A stretch of DNA of 35,220 nt from an uncultured Muribaculaceae bacterium. Its GTDB lineage: Bacteria > Bacteroidota > Bacteroidia > Bacteroidales > Muribaculaceae. Position 1 is the stretch's first letter; each line of letters starts with the position of its first letter. Both the position numbers and the translations under genes were made by a program. The notes beneath the pieces were generated by a model that was not told where the DNA came from, made no database searches, and saw only the letters and a program-made list of their open reading frames with translations. Of this stretch, positions 7,760 to 16,143 are shown piece after piece. The stretch is taken from assembly GCA_934590135.1 (NCBI GenBank), contig CAKTOT010000012.1:1-35220 (forward strand), in the 5' to 3' direction.

Positions 7760-8803
7760 GTGAAGCAGCAAGGAGGCAACGGCATAGGCGTGGCTGTCGC
7801 GGCGTATAACGCAGCGGCGACACTGGCACGTACTCTTGACAGCGTGCAGGCGGCGGCGGACGCATACGCGGCGGCGGATGTGTGTGTCGTCGTGGCGGAT
7901 GACGGGAGCACGGATGAGACGGCGGCGATTGTGCGGCGCTATGCGGCGGCGGACGGACGGGTACGGCTGTTGGAACTGCCTCACGGTGGACAGGCGGCGG
8001 CACGTGCGGCGGCTATCGCGGCTTTGCCGGCGTATGTCGAGTGGGTGATGATTGTCGATGCCGATGATACGCTTCCGCGGCAATCTTTGTCGCAGATGGC
8101 TGCATTTCTTTCGGAGGATGTCGATATGGTCGTAGCTAATGTCGCCAAGTATGTCGAGGGCACGAGCACTCCAAGTCTGTATATGAATGCTGCACATGTC
8201 ACGGCCGAGCTTCCGGCCAAAGCCTCGGCGGGTGGCGATATGTCGTCTTCGGTGGCGGTGAGGCTGACGCCGACCGAGGCGTTGGAGCGGATGTTGGACA
8301 ATGATATTCCGAACTTTACGCACGGAATGATGGTCAGGCGAAGCCTCTTCGACCGTATCAACTGGGACACGCATCCATCGATCACCAATGCCGAGGATGC
8401 GATGCTGCAACTCTTGCTGACTTCGTCAGCTACGGGCATGGTGGTTTTGCTTCCCGATGTCATCGCCTATGAATACCGTCACCGCTCCGGGACGCTATCT
8501 TCCATGTCCGAGGTGACGCCCGAAGGCATAGCCCGCGTCTGGGAAGCCGTCAGCGCCGTGACCACGATGCCGCGAACCGCTCTGGTGCGCTGGGGGTTGG
8601 GACTGATGCATATATTCCTGATAGGTCGCGGAATATGGTTGCCGCAAGACTACAAGCCGCTGCGCGAGATTACGCATCTGGCGCGCCGCACGCCTCTGCA
8701 TAGTCGGCGTCATCGCCGTGTGTTGTGGCTGCTGCGGTGGCCGTTGCTGCGGGCTTTGGCCACCCGGCGACATCGCCGCGCCGCATGCCGACATACCGAT
8801 TAA
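7760..8803 (+). CDS. Family 2 glycosyltransferase
   Basis: This 347-residue protein has the GT-A fold signature: VAVAAYNAAATLARTLDSV at the N-terminus, the nucleotide-binding VVADDGSTDE (Asp47-Asp48), and the metal-binding DxD motif in MIVDADDTLP (Asp100-Ala-Asp102). NAEDAMLQLLL near residue 215 fits the acceptor-side ED motif. It should move a sugar from a nucleotide donor to a surface glycan or lipid; donor and acceptor cannot be told. The C-terminus is rich in Arg, with His, and may sit on the membrane. The annotated start is GTG 7760, which lies at the predicted transcription start; a downstream alternative start (the GTG of GVAVAAYN) is possible. The first 270 bases are GCG-repetitive, giving poly-Ala stretches. 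It stands alone with its own promoter. Confidence 0.88.
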   Translation: MKQQGGNGIGVAVAAYNAAATLARTLDSVQAAADAYAAADVCVVVADDGSTDETAAIVRRYAAADGRVRLLELPHGGQAAARAAAIAALPAYVEWVMIVDADDTLPRQSLSQMAAFLSEDVDMVVANVAKYVEGTSTPSLYMNAAHVTAELPAKASAGGDMSSSVAVRLTPTEALERMLDNDIPNFTHGMMVRRSLFDRINWDTHPSITNAEDAMLQLLLTSSATGMVVLLPDVIAYEYRHRSGTLSSMSEVTPEGIARVWEAVSAVTTMPRTALVRWGLGLMHIFLIGRGIWLPQDYKPLREITHLARRTPLHSRRHRRVLWLLRWPLLRALATRRHRRAACRHTD

Positions 8804-8809
8804 TGAGTA

Positions 8810-8840
8810 TTGGCGGTATTGCGCTTTTTGCATAACTTTG
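8810..8840 (+). promoter_or_regulatory. Promoter of the TonB receptor/HMA unit
   Basis: TTG (8810-8812), 20 bases, TAACTTTG (8833-8840). The predicted leader is about 45 bases. Confidence 0.7.
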
Positions 8841-8891
8841 CGCTTGTAAACGGGGACGGTCGGTGTACAAGCCTGTCCCCTACATAGGATT

Positions 8892-10871
8892 ATGAAGTTG
8901 AATAGGATTATTATAAGTATCGCAGCGACAGCGACGGCGTACGGCGGCGCATCTGCGTCCGAAGTCGCCGACACGGACAGCGTGACCACGCTGCGCGGCG
9001 TTGTCGTCAGCGCCGGACAGGGCGTCAAGTCGCGTGTACGCACCACCAATACGGACATCATCGGCTTGGGGCAGCTGCGCCGTGCCGCGTGCTGCAACCT
9101 CAGCGAGTCTTTCATTTCCAATCCCTCGGTGGATGTCAGCTACTCGGACGCCGCCACCGGCGCCAAGCAAATCAAGCTGTTGGGGCTGAGCGGGACTTAC
9201 GTCCAGATGCTGACCGAAAACATTCCCAACCTGCGCGGCGCCTCCATACCGTACAGCCTCGGCTATGTGCCCGGGCCGTGGATGCAGTCCATACAGGTAT
9301 CAAAGGGTGCGGCAAGTGTCAAAAACGGATACGAGAGCATCACCGGACAGATTAACATCGAATTCCTCAAACCGCAGGGTACGGACGGCGTCCGCGCCAA
9401 TGCGTATTTTGACTCGCAGCTGAAGTTCGAAGCCAATGTCGATGGCAGCATCCACCTCAATGACAAGCTGTCCACCTCACTGTTGCTGCACTTCGAGAAT
9501 CGCCAGCGCGAGCACGACGGCAACAGCGACGGCTTTATGGATATGCCGCGTATACGTCAGTACAACGCCATGGACCGCTGGGCATACGTCTCGGACAGCT
9601 GGATATCGCAACTGAGCGTGCGCGTGCTGCGCGACGAGCGCACAAGCGGCATGAGCCGCCACGGGCACATGGACGCATCCATCCCGTATTACGGCGTCAG
9701 CGTCACCACCAATCGCTACGAAGCCCAGTGGAAAAACGCCTATATGTTCCAAGACACGGGCAACAGCAGCCTGGCGCTGATGTTGCACGGCTCGTGGCAC
9801 GATGCGTCCAACACCTTCGGGACAACCGATTACGACGTCACGCAGAAAAACGGATATGCCCAACTGCTTTTCGAGAGCGATATCACCCCGGCGCATAACA
9901 TCAGCGTCGGCGCAAGCCTCAATCACGATTATTTCAAAGAAGTGCTTTCGCCCAACCTGACCATGGGACATACCCCGGCCGAGACCACCGCCGGCGTATA
10001 CGCCCAGTACACCTTCAAGGACGGCGACCGCTGGACCGTGATGCCCGGCATACGCTGGGACCACTCGTCGGTATACGGCAGTTTTGTCACGCCGCGACTA
10101 CACATCAAGTATACGCCCGTCAAGGTCTTGACGCTACGCGCCGCCGTGGGCAAAGGCTATCGCACGCCACACGCCTTGGCCGAGAATACGCCGCTGCTGG
10201 CCTGCGGCCGCACATTCTATTTCGCCGAAAACTTCAACCAAGAAAAAGCGTGGAATTACGGTCTGTCCGCATCGCTCAACGTTCCCGTAGCCGGCAAGAA
10301 TCTCGAACTCAATGCCGAATACTACTACACGCGTTTCTCCGACCAGATGGTCATAGATGTCGATGGAGCCATGGGCCCCAATAGCGTATACTTCAGCAAT
10401 TTGGACGGCACAAGCCGCAGCCATACTGCACAGATAGACGCCACCTACCCCTTCTTCGAAGGCTTCAGCGCCACTGCCGCCTTCCGTCTCAACGATGCAC
10501 GCACGACATACAACGGCACACTGCGCCTGCGTCCTCTGACATCGCGTTACAAAGGGCTGCTGACGCTGTCGTACAAGACTCCGATGGACATCTGGCACTT
10601 CGATATCACCGGACAGCTCAACGGACGAGGCGAAATGTACGACCGTTCGGAATACCCGACATATTTCAATCTGCAGGCCCAAATCACTCGCGAATTTCGC
10701 CTGTTTGACCTGTATATCGGCGGTGAAAATCTCACCAACTACAAGATAAGTACACCCGTCATCGGCGCTTCCAATCCGTGGCTTCCCGGCTTCGATGCCA
10801 CACAAGTGTGGGGCCCGACAGACGGCGCAATGGCATACATCGGCATACGCTTCAAACTCGAAAAATTCTGA
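8892..10871 (+). CDS. TonB-dependent outer-membrane receptor, probably metal-related
   Basis: The 659-residue protein has a signal peptide (residues 1-22), a short linker and then directly a plug domain (LRGVVVSAG... LLGLSGTYVQMLTENIPNLRGA... VSKGAASVKNGYESITGQINIE). A 22-strand-type barrel follows, with GIRWDHSSVYGSFVTPRLHIKYTP and GKGYRTPHALAEN, the family's late conserved blocks. It ends in an aromatic residue (KLEKF), as outer-membrane barrels do. The carboxypeptidase-regulatory-like N-terminal extension common in Bacteroidetes SusC-type receptors is missing, so it resembles FecA/CirA-like transporters more than SusC. No SusD partner is present. The next gene encodes a secreted HMA protein, a common pairing in this phylum that suggests uptake or handling of a transition metal such as copper; the ligand is inference. 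Confidence 0.93.
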   Translation: MKLNRIIISIAATATAYGGASASEVADTDSVTTLRGVVVSAGQGVKSRVRTTNTDIIGLGQLRRAACCNLSESFISNPSVDVSYSDAATGAKQIKLLGLSGTYVQMLTENIPNLRGASIPYSLGYVPGPWMQSIQVSKGAASVKNGYESITGQINIEFLKPQGTDGVRANAYFDSQLKFEANVDGSIHLNDKLSTSLLLHFENRQREHDGNSDGFMDMPRIRQYNAMDRWAYVSDSWISQLSVRVLRDERTSGMSRHGHMDASIPYYGVSVTTNRYEAQWKNAYMFQDTGNSSLALMLHGSWHDASNTFGTTDYDVTQKNGYAQLLFESDITPAHNISVGASLNHDYFKEVLSPNLTMGHTPAETTAGVYAQYTFKDGDRWTVMPGIRWDHSSVYGSFVTPRLHIKYTPVKVLTLRAAVGKGYRTPHALAENTPLLACGRTFYFAENFNQEKAWNYGLSASLNVPVAGKNLELNAEYYYTRFSDQMVIDVDGAMGPNSVYFSNLDGTSRSHTAQIDATYPFFEGFSATAAFRLNDARTTYNGTLRLRPLTSRYKGLLTLSYKTPMDIWHFDITGQLNGRGEMYDRSEYPTYFNLQAQITREFRLFDLYIGGENLTNYKISTPVIGASNPWLPGFDATQVWGPTDGAMAYIGIRFKLEKF

Positions 10872-10924
10872 GCACGACCATCATCCAATCATAGAATATA
10901 GCACAATCATAAACACATATCGAA

Positions 10925-11278
10925 ATGAAAACCATACTTTTAGGTGCTGCATTACTGGTAGCGTTCGCTGCCACCGCAGCCACCGCCGTAAATAACGCCA
11001 CCGATTCGGTAGCCGTCAAGTCCGAGCAGGCCACAAAGCCGGCCAAAGCCAATCCCATAGACACCCTGGTAGTGACCACCGACCCGCAGATGCACTGCTC
11101 AAGCTGCGAAAACCGCATCAAGCAAAACATCCGTTTTGTCAAAGGAACAAAACACATCACCACCAACCTCGACGATCAAACCGTGACCATAGTCTACGAC
11201 AGCCGTAAAGCCACTCCCGCAGACTATACCAAAGCCTTCGACAAAATCGGCTACACCGTCACCCCCGCCAAAAAGTGA
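10925..11278 (+). CDS. Secreted heavy-metal-associated (HMA) domain protein
   Basis: A 117-residue protein with a signal peptide (residues 1-21, ending about ATAATA), a Lys/Ala linker, and an HMA domain from about residue 47. The metal-binding motif is MHCSSCENRIKQNI (Cys58, Cys61), followed by GTKHITTNLDDQTVTIVYD and a second helix-strand pair ending GYTVTP. HMA domains bind Cu(I) or similar soft metals through the CxxC pair. The location is probably periplasmic, as expected for a metal carrier working with the TonB receptor encoded 53 bases upstream. Likely the same transcript. Confidence 0.93.
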   Translation: MKTILLGAALLVAFAATAATAVNNATDSVAVKSEQATKPAKANPIDTLVVTTDPQMHCSSCENRIKQNIRFVKGTKHITTNLDDQTVTIVYDSRKATPADYTKAFDKIGYTVTPAKK

Positions 11279-11322
11279 GTACGTAAAACTCCGTAGAAGC
11301 TACAAATAATCATATTTGCATT

Positions 11323-12093
11323 ATGAAAAAAAAGCATTTTTTGAGCGCTATATGCGCTTGTGTATTTTCGCTTGCCGCTTTTGCAACGGACACGGTCAAA
11401 ATCTCCGGTACGGTCACTGACTACAACGGCAACCCCGTTGACTCCTGTACAGTCCTTATATATAACCCCGATTTCACAGAAGCCTACGAAACGGCAAGCG
11501 ATGCTCAAGGCCATTACACCCTTGACAGCATCCCCAAAGGAAAGTATGCCGCTATTGCGGCCATGCGTATCAACGAGTATCCGCGTATGCTGCAAGTGGC
11601 ACCCGAGGACATGAAACTCGAATTTTGGGCATGGAACGTCATAGCAGACCGTGACATCACGCTAAACATTCGATACGGCAAGCTTGAATTGTACGGCACG
11701 ACCGCATTTTTGGAATATGGCGGCAGACGAGAAATGCTCATCTATACGCGCCCGATGAGCGTCACAAAGGTCATCGCCTATCAAAACTTTGTAGACAAGG
11801 CTGACGCCGAGAAGAACTCCATCGTTACGATAGATCCTCAATATATGTCTTTTGACGTATATGTAGACGGCAAACCGTTGGAAATATACTCCGTCCAACC
11901 GCTTACAATGAAAGACAAAGGCAACAGCGTCGGCAATGACACCTGCTACCTATTGCAAGTGGAACTACCTCAGGATATATACTCCCACGATAAACCATAT
12001 GAAGTTAGGGTGGTAGGACACAATTCGCAATATGACGAACACGGCGAGAGCGTCTATTACCTCGAGCCGCCAAAATACGACCGAAAGAGATAG
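11323..12093 (+). CDS. Secreted protein with carboxypeptidase-regulatory-like (CNA-B) domain
   Basis: A 256-residue protein. A signal peptide (residues 1-21, KKKHFLSAICACVFSLAAFA) is followed by ISGTVTDYNGNPVDSCTVLIY and a segment ending DAQGHYTLDSIPKGKYA, the beta-sandwich typical of carboxypeptidase-regulatory-like domains. The rest (residues 100-256) is beta-rich, with many Tyr, Asp and Lys, and matches no family I recognise. It probably sits in the periplasm or at the cell surface. It starts 45 bases after the HMA gene; a poor -7-like CATATTTG (11311-11318) lies immediately before the ATG, so independent, nearly leaderless transcription is possible but weakly supported. A link to metal handling rests only on position. 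Confidence 0.8.
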   Translation: MKKKHFLSAICACVFSLAAFATDTVKISGTVTDYNGNPVDSCTVLIYNPDFTEAYETASDAQGHYTLDSIPKGKYAAIAAMRINEYPRMLQVAPEDMKLEFWAWNVIADRDITLNIRYGKLELYGTTAFLEYGGRREMLIYTRPMSVTKVIAYQNFVDKADAEKNSIVTIDPQYMSFDVYVDGKPLEIYSVQPLTMKDKGNSVGNDTCYLLQVELPQDIYSHDKPYEVRVVGHNSQYDEHGESVYYLEPPKYDRKR

Positions 12094-12155
12094 GTGGCTT
12101 TTATGCGCTGAAAATTGGATTCGTTGGTTCGTCAGCTACGGATGAGGTATGAATA

Positions 12156-13514
12156 TCATATTTCCTTAGGCAGGCGATTGCCGATGAGCAGGCGCAGCCA
12201 TCGCGGCAACCGATCGATGTAATACCGATAGCGCTCCCGGGCTTTTTTGATGGCGGCATCTTGGCCTTCATCGAATGCTTTTTCGCGCATTTCGGACACC
12301 TCGAGGCGTTGGCGGGCCGCGAGGTTTTTGAGCCGCTGACGCTCGGCTTCGATGTCTTGGCGCTGGCGCCTGATTTCTTCGACTTCTTTAGCCTTGGCTT
12401 CGGCCTCTTTAGCTTTGCGTAAACGTAAGGCGGGGATATTCAACGCATTTTGGTTTATGCAAAAATGTGTGCCGCAGCTCGGGCATTTGATGATTGTTTC
12501 ACGACCCACGGCATTGAAGTGCGATTTGTTGCCACAGTTCGGGCACAAGACTTCCGTATAGTCAAGCGCGTCAAAATCCCCCTTGGCATACTCGTCTGCA
12601 AGGTCGAGCAACAACCGGTTGATACTCTCCCGTATTTTGTCGACTCGGGTATTGTCGGCTCGTTCGAACAATGTCTCGTATAAGGCTTTGAAACGTCGAA
12701 GCGGACACCCGGCAATAGTGTCGTCAAACAGTCCGAAAGATGAGTATGTCTCCGAAAGGTCGCGCAAAGCCTTGCCATGTTCCATATACACTTGTCGAAG
12801 CATCTGACGCAGCAATATTATGTCGCGATTGACTTTGGCTACGGCAGCCTCTTCCTTCATAAAAGCTTGCTTCAATGCTTCGCGCTGATTCTGAGTGTGC
12901 TGCCACTTGTCAATGGCGTCTTCAAGCAGCGGGTCCGAGATACACACCAACCCGGCATTGTCATACAATCCGGTTGCATTCTGCATTATCTTGAATGCCT
13001 GGCGATACATATCAGGTTTGAGATAGCCCATCTTTAGCGTATCGGTATCTTCGTCAATGTATCCGTCAAGCACAGTCTTCCCCAATCCGATATAAATCGT
13101 ACACAAGTCCACGAAAATCTCGTTTAGGGCTTCCGGTGCCGGATACTTATAATCTATACCGTTCATAAATATCACCTTATGGCATATCTCGTGTGCCAAA
13201 ATGGCTCGACATGCCGTGGCTTTGCCTCTGAATTTATCCGATACGGTTATCGTAATCTCAAATGGTGACGGGGTGTTCTGCGTCATCCCGGCAACGCCGT
13301 CAGGCGTCTTGGCAAAAGAGCACTTAGGCGTACATTTGTCCAGTCCGACATGTGACAATATACTCTCGGCCTCGCGTTCCAGTCCTCGGTCCGAATCAAA
13401 TTTCCAATTGCCTTTTGCCTCATACGGTCTTGTATTCCGTTGCGGCACTTTGGACTCCAAATCGCACAAGTATGCCAGTATTTGTCTTGGAGTTAGGTAA
13501 ATAGAATCTTCCAT
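12156..13514 (-). CDS. HExxH metallopeptidase-like protein with zinc ribbon and coiled-coil tail
   Basis: This 452-residue soluble protein has no signal peptide. Residues 85-140 carry ILAHEICHKVIF, an HExxH zinc-protease helix (His108, Glu109, His112), followed 20 residues later by EALNEIFVDL, where Glu132 could be the third zinc ligand as in gluzincin-like folds. Residues 320-350 form a zinc ribbon: CPNCGN (Cys324, Cys327) and CPSCGTHFC (Cys344, Cys347). Residues 363-430 are a highly charged predicted coiled coil (Lys/Glu/Arg-rich), and the end is hydrophobic-basic (RLPRWLRLLIGNRLPKEI). The full arrangement is not one I recognise as a named family. It is divergent from guaB across a 373-base spacer and has its own promoter. 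Peptidase activity is inferred from the motif only. Confidence 0.85.
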   Translation of the reverse strand: MEDSIYLTPRQILAYLCDLESKVPQRNTRPYEAKGNWKFDSDRGLEREAESILSHVGLDKCTPKCSFAKTPDGVAGMTQNTPSPFEITITVSDKFRGKATACRAILAHEICHKVIFMNGIDYKYPAPEALNEIFVDLCTIYIGLGKTVLDGYIDEDTDTLKMGYLKPDMYRQAFKIMQNATGLYDNAGLVCISDPLLEDAIDKWQHTQNQREALKQAFMKEEAAVAKVNRDIILLRQMLRQVYMEHGKALRDLSETYSSFGLFDDTIAGCPLRRFKALYETLFERADNTRVDKIRESINRLLLDLADEYAKGDFDALDYTEVLCPNCGNKSHFNAVGRETIIKCPSCGTHFCINQNALNIPALRLRKAKEAEAKAKEVEEIRRQRQDIEAERQRLKNLAARQRLEVSEMREKAFDEGQDAAIKKARERYRYYIDRLPRWLRLLIGNRLPKEI

Positions 13515-13579
13515 CTTTAAATAAGGTAGCCTTAGACGTTAAACAATATGCGTTGCCGTTACGACATTATCTTTAGCTA

Positions 13580-13608
13580 CAAAGATAGTATTTTATTTTC
13601 AGACACAA
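13580..13608 (-). promoter_or_regulatory. Promoter of the HExxH/zinc-ribbon gene
   Basis: Minus-strand TATCTTTG (13580-13587) and TTG (13606-13608) are separated by 18 bases. The predicted leader is about 60 bases. Confidence 0.7.
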
Positions 13609-13817
13609 GCGTTTATGTGGCCTAAACATCCTAAATTTCTTTTCATAAAAATCCGGTTCGGCGGCAATGTACTTATCCAATGATCGTTGTAGGCAAACCT
13701 GACGGCCGATGTCAGCCGACAAGCATCGGGAACCGGCCCAATCTCGACCTTATCCGCATAGCACACATATCTTCCTTCTCGGTCGGATCGGGGTGTATAT
13801 GCAATATATAACCTCCA

Positions 13818-13849
13818 TTTGCGCAATCGGGCGAAAAGTGTTACCTTTG
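13818..13849 (+). promoter_or_regulatory. Promoter of guaB
   Basis: TTTG (13818-13821), 20 bases, TACCTTTG (13842-13849). The short leader (about 32 bases) leaves no room for a purine riboswitch. Confidence 0.78.
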
Positions 13850-13887
13850 TGGGCAATAAATACTAACCCCTCAGCATCTATACCGCT

Positions 13888-15369
13888 ATGTCATTTATTG
13901 CCGACCGCGTCCTTATGGACGGTCTGACTTTCGACGATGTGCTGCTCATACCGGCATATTCGGAAGTATTACCGCGAGACGTCAGTCTACTGACTCGCTT
14001 TTCCCGTAACATCACCCTGAACATTCCTGTGGTTTCGGCCGCTATGGACACCGTCACCGAGGCGTCTATGGCCATCGCCATTGCGCGCGAAGGCGGCATC
14101 GGCGTCATCCACAAGAATATGAGCATCGCCGAACAGGCTCGCCAAGTACACATGGTCAAGCGTGCCGAAAACGGTATGATTTACGACCCGGTGACCATAG
14201 CCCCGGACAAGACCGTGGGTGACGCCTTGGCGCTGATGGCCGAGTATCATATCGGCGGTATTCCGGTGGTGGATGGCGGCGGTATTCTGGTCGGCATCGT
14301 GACCAATCGCGACTTGCGCTTCGAAAGCGACTTGCGCCGTCCCATCAAGGCCGTAATGACCTCCGAACGGCTCGTGACCACAGCCCCCGGCACGACGCTC
14401 GAAGACGCCGCCCGCATACTGCATCGTCACAAAATCGAGAAGCTCCCGGTGGTGGACGCCGAGGGACGCTTAGTCGGACTGGTGACCTACAAAGACATCA
14501 CCAAAGCCAAAGACAAGCCCAATGCATGCAAAGATGCTTTGGGCCGTCTGCGTGTGGCCGCCGGCATAGGCGTCACCGCCGACAGCCTCGAACGCGCCAC
14601 CGCGCTGGTGGATGCCGGAGTGGACGCCTTGGTCATCGATACGGCGCACGGACACAGTCGCGGCGTCATTGACACCCTGCGCTCGGTCAAGGACGCCTTC
14701 GGCGACCGCGTAGATGTCGTCGTCGGCAATATAGCCACCGGCGAGGCCGCCCGCTTCCTGGCGGACAACGGCGCCGACGGCGTCAAAGTAGGTATCGGCC
14801 CGGGGTCGATATGCACCACACGCATCATTGCCGGCGTAGGCGTGCCGCAACTCAGCGCAGTATATGATGTATCCAAGGCGCTCAAAGAGTACGATATACC
14901 CTTGATTGCCGATGGCGGCATACGCTACAGCGGCGACATCGTCAAGGCCCTGGCCGCCGGCGGCAATTCGGTGATGTTGGGCGGAATGTTGGCCGGCGTT
15001 GAAGAATCTCCCGGCGACACAATCATCTTTAACGGCCGCAAGTACAAATCGTATCGCGGCATGGGTTCGCTCGAAGCCATGGAACGCGGCAGCAAGGACC
15101 GCTATTTCCAAGCTTCCGAAACGGATGCCAAGAAACTCGTGCCCGAAGGTATAGCCGCCCGCGTCCCCTACAAGGGCTTGCTCTACGAGGTTGTATATCA
15201 GATGATTGGCGGACTGCGTGCCGGTATGGGATATTGCGGAGCCAAGGATATCGAAGCGTTGCATCAGGCACGTTTCACGCGTATCACCGCCGCCGGCGTC
15301 AACGAAAGCCATCCGCACGACGTATCCATCACCAGCGAAGCGCCCAACTACAGCTCGAGTGCACGTTGA
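13888..15369 (+). CDS. guaB: Inosine-5'-monophosphate dehydrogenase
   Basis: The 493-residue enzyme oxidises IMP to XMP with NAD+, the committed step of guanine nucleotide synthesis. The TIM barrel is interrupted by a pair of CBS domains (residues about 95-205: YDPVTIAPDKTVGDALALM, GIPVVD, then VTTAPGTTLEDAARIL, KLPVVD). The catalytic loop reads VGIGPGSICTTR with Cys309. The NAD site includes LVIDTAHGHS, and the IMP phosphate site includes PLIADGGIRYSGD and GNSVMLGGMLAG. The mobile-flap region has GMGSLEAMERGSKDRYFQ. Length and domain order are normal. It is monocistronic by context: promoter immediately upstream, terminator-like hairpin 55 bases downstream. Confidence 0.98.
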   Translation: MSFIADRVLMDGLTFDDVLLIPAYSEVLPRDVSLLTRFSRNITLNIPVVSAAMDTVTEASMAIAIAREGGIGVIHKNMSIAEQARQVHMVKRAENGMIYDPVTIAPDKTVGDALALMAEYHIGGIPVVDGGGILVGIVTNRDLRFESDLRRPIKAVMTSERLVTTAPGTTLEDAARILHRHKIEKLPVVDAEGRLVGLVTYKDITKAKDKPNACKDALGRLRVAAGIGVTADSLERATALVDAGVDALVIDTAHGHSRGVIDTLRSVKDAFGDRVDVVVGNIATGEAARFLADNGADGVKVGIGPGSICTTRIIAGVGVPQLSAVYDVSKALKEYDIPLIADGGIRYSGDIVKALAAGGNSVMLGGMLAGVEESPGDTIIFNGRKYKSYRGMGSLEAMERGSKDRYFQASETDAKKLVPEGIAARVPYKGLLYEVVYQMIGGLRAGMGYCGAKDIEALHQARFTRITAAGVNESHPHDVSITSEAPNYSSSAR

Positions 15370-15424
15370 CACGGCAGTACCTGCACGATACGCATACACC
15401 AAACCGAATATAAAGAAAGCAACG

Positions 15425-15467
15425 ACGCCCTTACCCGGTTCGACTCCGAATCCGGTAAGGGCGTTTG
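15425..15467 (+). terminator. Probable terminator of guaB
   Basis: An 11-bp perfect stem, ACGCCCTTACC (15425-15435) with GGTAAGGGCGT (15454-15464), is extended by an inner partly paired GGTTCG/CGAATCC stem. Only a short T-run follows. Confidence 0.65.
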
Positions 15468-15826
15468 TAGCTCAGACAGTTAACCGACTCGCACGAAGTG
15501 TAAAAGCGAGAGCGCAGGGCGGGAAGGTGAGCGCCCGGGGTGGGAAAATAACGACCGGAAGATGAGGGCGCGGAGCGGTGACGGCCGACTTCTATTCCAA
15601 ACAAGCGGGCAAATGACCGGTTATTTTGGAATAGAAAGCGATTAGACTGCAAATACATTATAAGATACAGAGTTCGAATGATTACGCATTTTTGGGGGGA
15701 TAGGACAATTGATTATATCCGGCTACATATCGAATATCCGAGGTGGCGTAAAGCGGCGTTATGGGGTGAAACGAGGCAAAAAAACGGGATTTTTGGATAA
15801 AAAAGTTGCTTTTTGAAGTAAAATTA
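15468..15826. other. Intergenic region with stacked hairpins, no gene seen
   Basis: Between guaB's terminator and the histone-like gene's promoter there are several potential stems: CTCGC/GCGAG (15488-15510), GGGCG/CGCCC (15517-15536), and the 12-bp inverted repeat at 15590-15636. No coding frame has a plausible start and codon pattern. The stretch after 15640 is AT-rich. A small structured RNA between 15470 and 15640 is possible, but I find no promoter box to support it. Confidence 0.45.
15590..15636. repeat. Perfect 12-bp inverted repeat
   Basis: TTCTATTCCAAA (15590-15601) and TTTGGAATAGAA (15625-15636) are perfectly complementary across a 23-base spacer that itself contains GGG...CCGG. 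It could be a hairpin, a dyad protein-binding site, or the ends of a lost small element. Confidence 0.75.
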
Positions 15827-15856
15827 TTTGATATTGTGGGAATTGTTGTATATTTG
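15827..15856 (+). promoter_or_regulatory. Promoter of the histone-like gene
   Basis: TTTG (15827-15830), 18 bases, TATATTTG (15849-15856), in AT-rich DNA typical of strong promoters of this phylum. Confidence 0.78.
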
Positions 15857-15899
15857 CAGCGCAAAAATGATATCCCTAACCCTCAAAACATCATTAACA

Positions 15900-16076
15900 A
15901 TGAAAGAAATCATCGAAAAAGTAGCAGCTGCTTACGCTGTATTTGCAAAGGACTCCGCTCTTCAGGCCGAACAAGGAAATAAGGCTGCCGGCGCACGCGC
16001 TCGCAAAGCTTCGCTCGAAATTGAGAAGGCTATGAAGGAATTCCGTAAAGCATCCATCGAAGCTGCCAAGAAATAA
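15900..16076 (+). CDS. Histone H1-like (Hc1-type) DNA-binding protein
   Basis: This 58-residue, Lys/Ala-rich, all-helical protein starts MKEIIEKVAAAYAVFAKDSA. Its middle, QGNKAAGARARKASLEIEKAMKEFRK, and ending, ASIEAAKK, match the short Hc1-like histone family widespread in Bacteroidales, which binds and compacts DNA non-specifically. I start at ATG 15900 because the family begins with this Met and because the predicted transcription start is near 15863, which excludes the upstream ATGs at 15828 or so. It is a single-gene transcript with strong promoter and strong terminator, consistent with high expression. Confidence 0.93.
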   Translation: MKEIIEKVAAAYAVFAKDSALQAEQGNKAAGARARKASLEIEKAMKEFRKASIEAAKK

Positions 16077-16107
16077 TCTATTTTCGAAAGACAGCACGAC
16101 ATTTTAT

Positions 16108-16143
16108 AATGTGGTGCGGCCATATGGTCGCACCACATTTTTT
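16108..16143 (+). terminator. Strong terminator of the histone-like gene
   Basis: A perfect 11-bp stem, AATGTGGTGCG (16108-16118) with CGCACCACATT (16129-16139), ends in a T-run (16138-16143). Confidence 0.92.

Larger units (their letters stand above)
13515..13887. other. 373-base divergent intergenic region
   Basis: It holds the promoter of the minus-strand metallopeptidase-like gene and, about 210 bases away, the guaB promoter. Between them I see no convincing gene, RNA or strong hairpin. An 85-codon minus frame (13599-13856) would cross both promoters and is not credible. Confidence 0.7.

Noticed and set aside
13599..13856. 85-codon minus-strand open frame upstream of guaB
   Set aside because: It covers both divergent promoters and has no recognisable protein features.
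15425..15480. tRNA-like look of GGTTCGACTCC followed by TAGCTCAG
   Set aside because: The order of arms is wrong for a tRNA and the first part is one arm of the guaB terminator stem.
15900..16130. DNA similarity between the end of the histone-like gene's trailer (AAAGACAGCACGACATTTTATAATGTG) region and the KKDSTFYNV-coding stretch near 6948
   Set aside because: The trailer part is explained by its terminator stem, and the shared run is short and imperfect; coincidence is enough.
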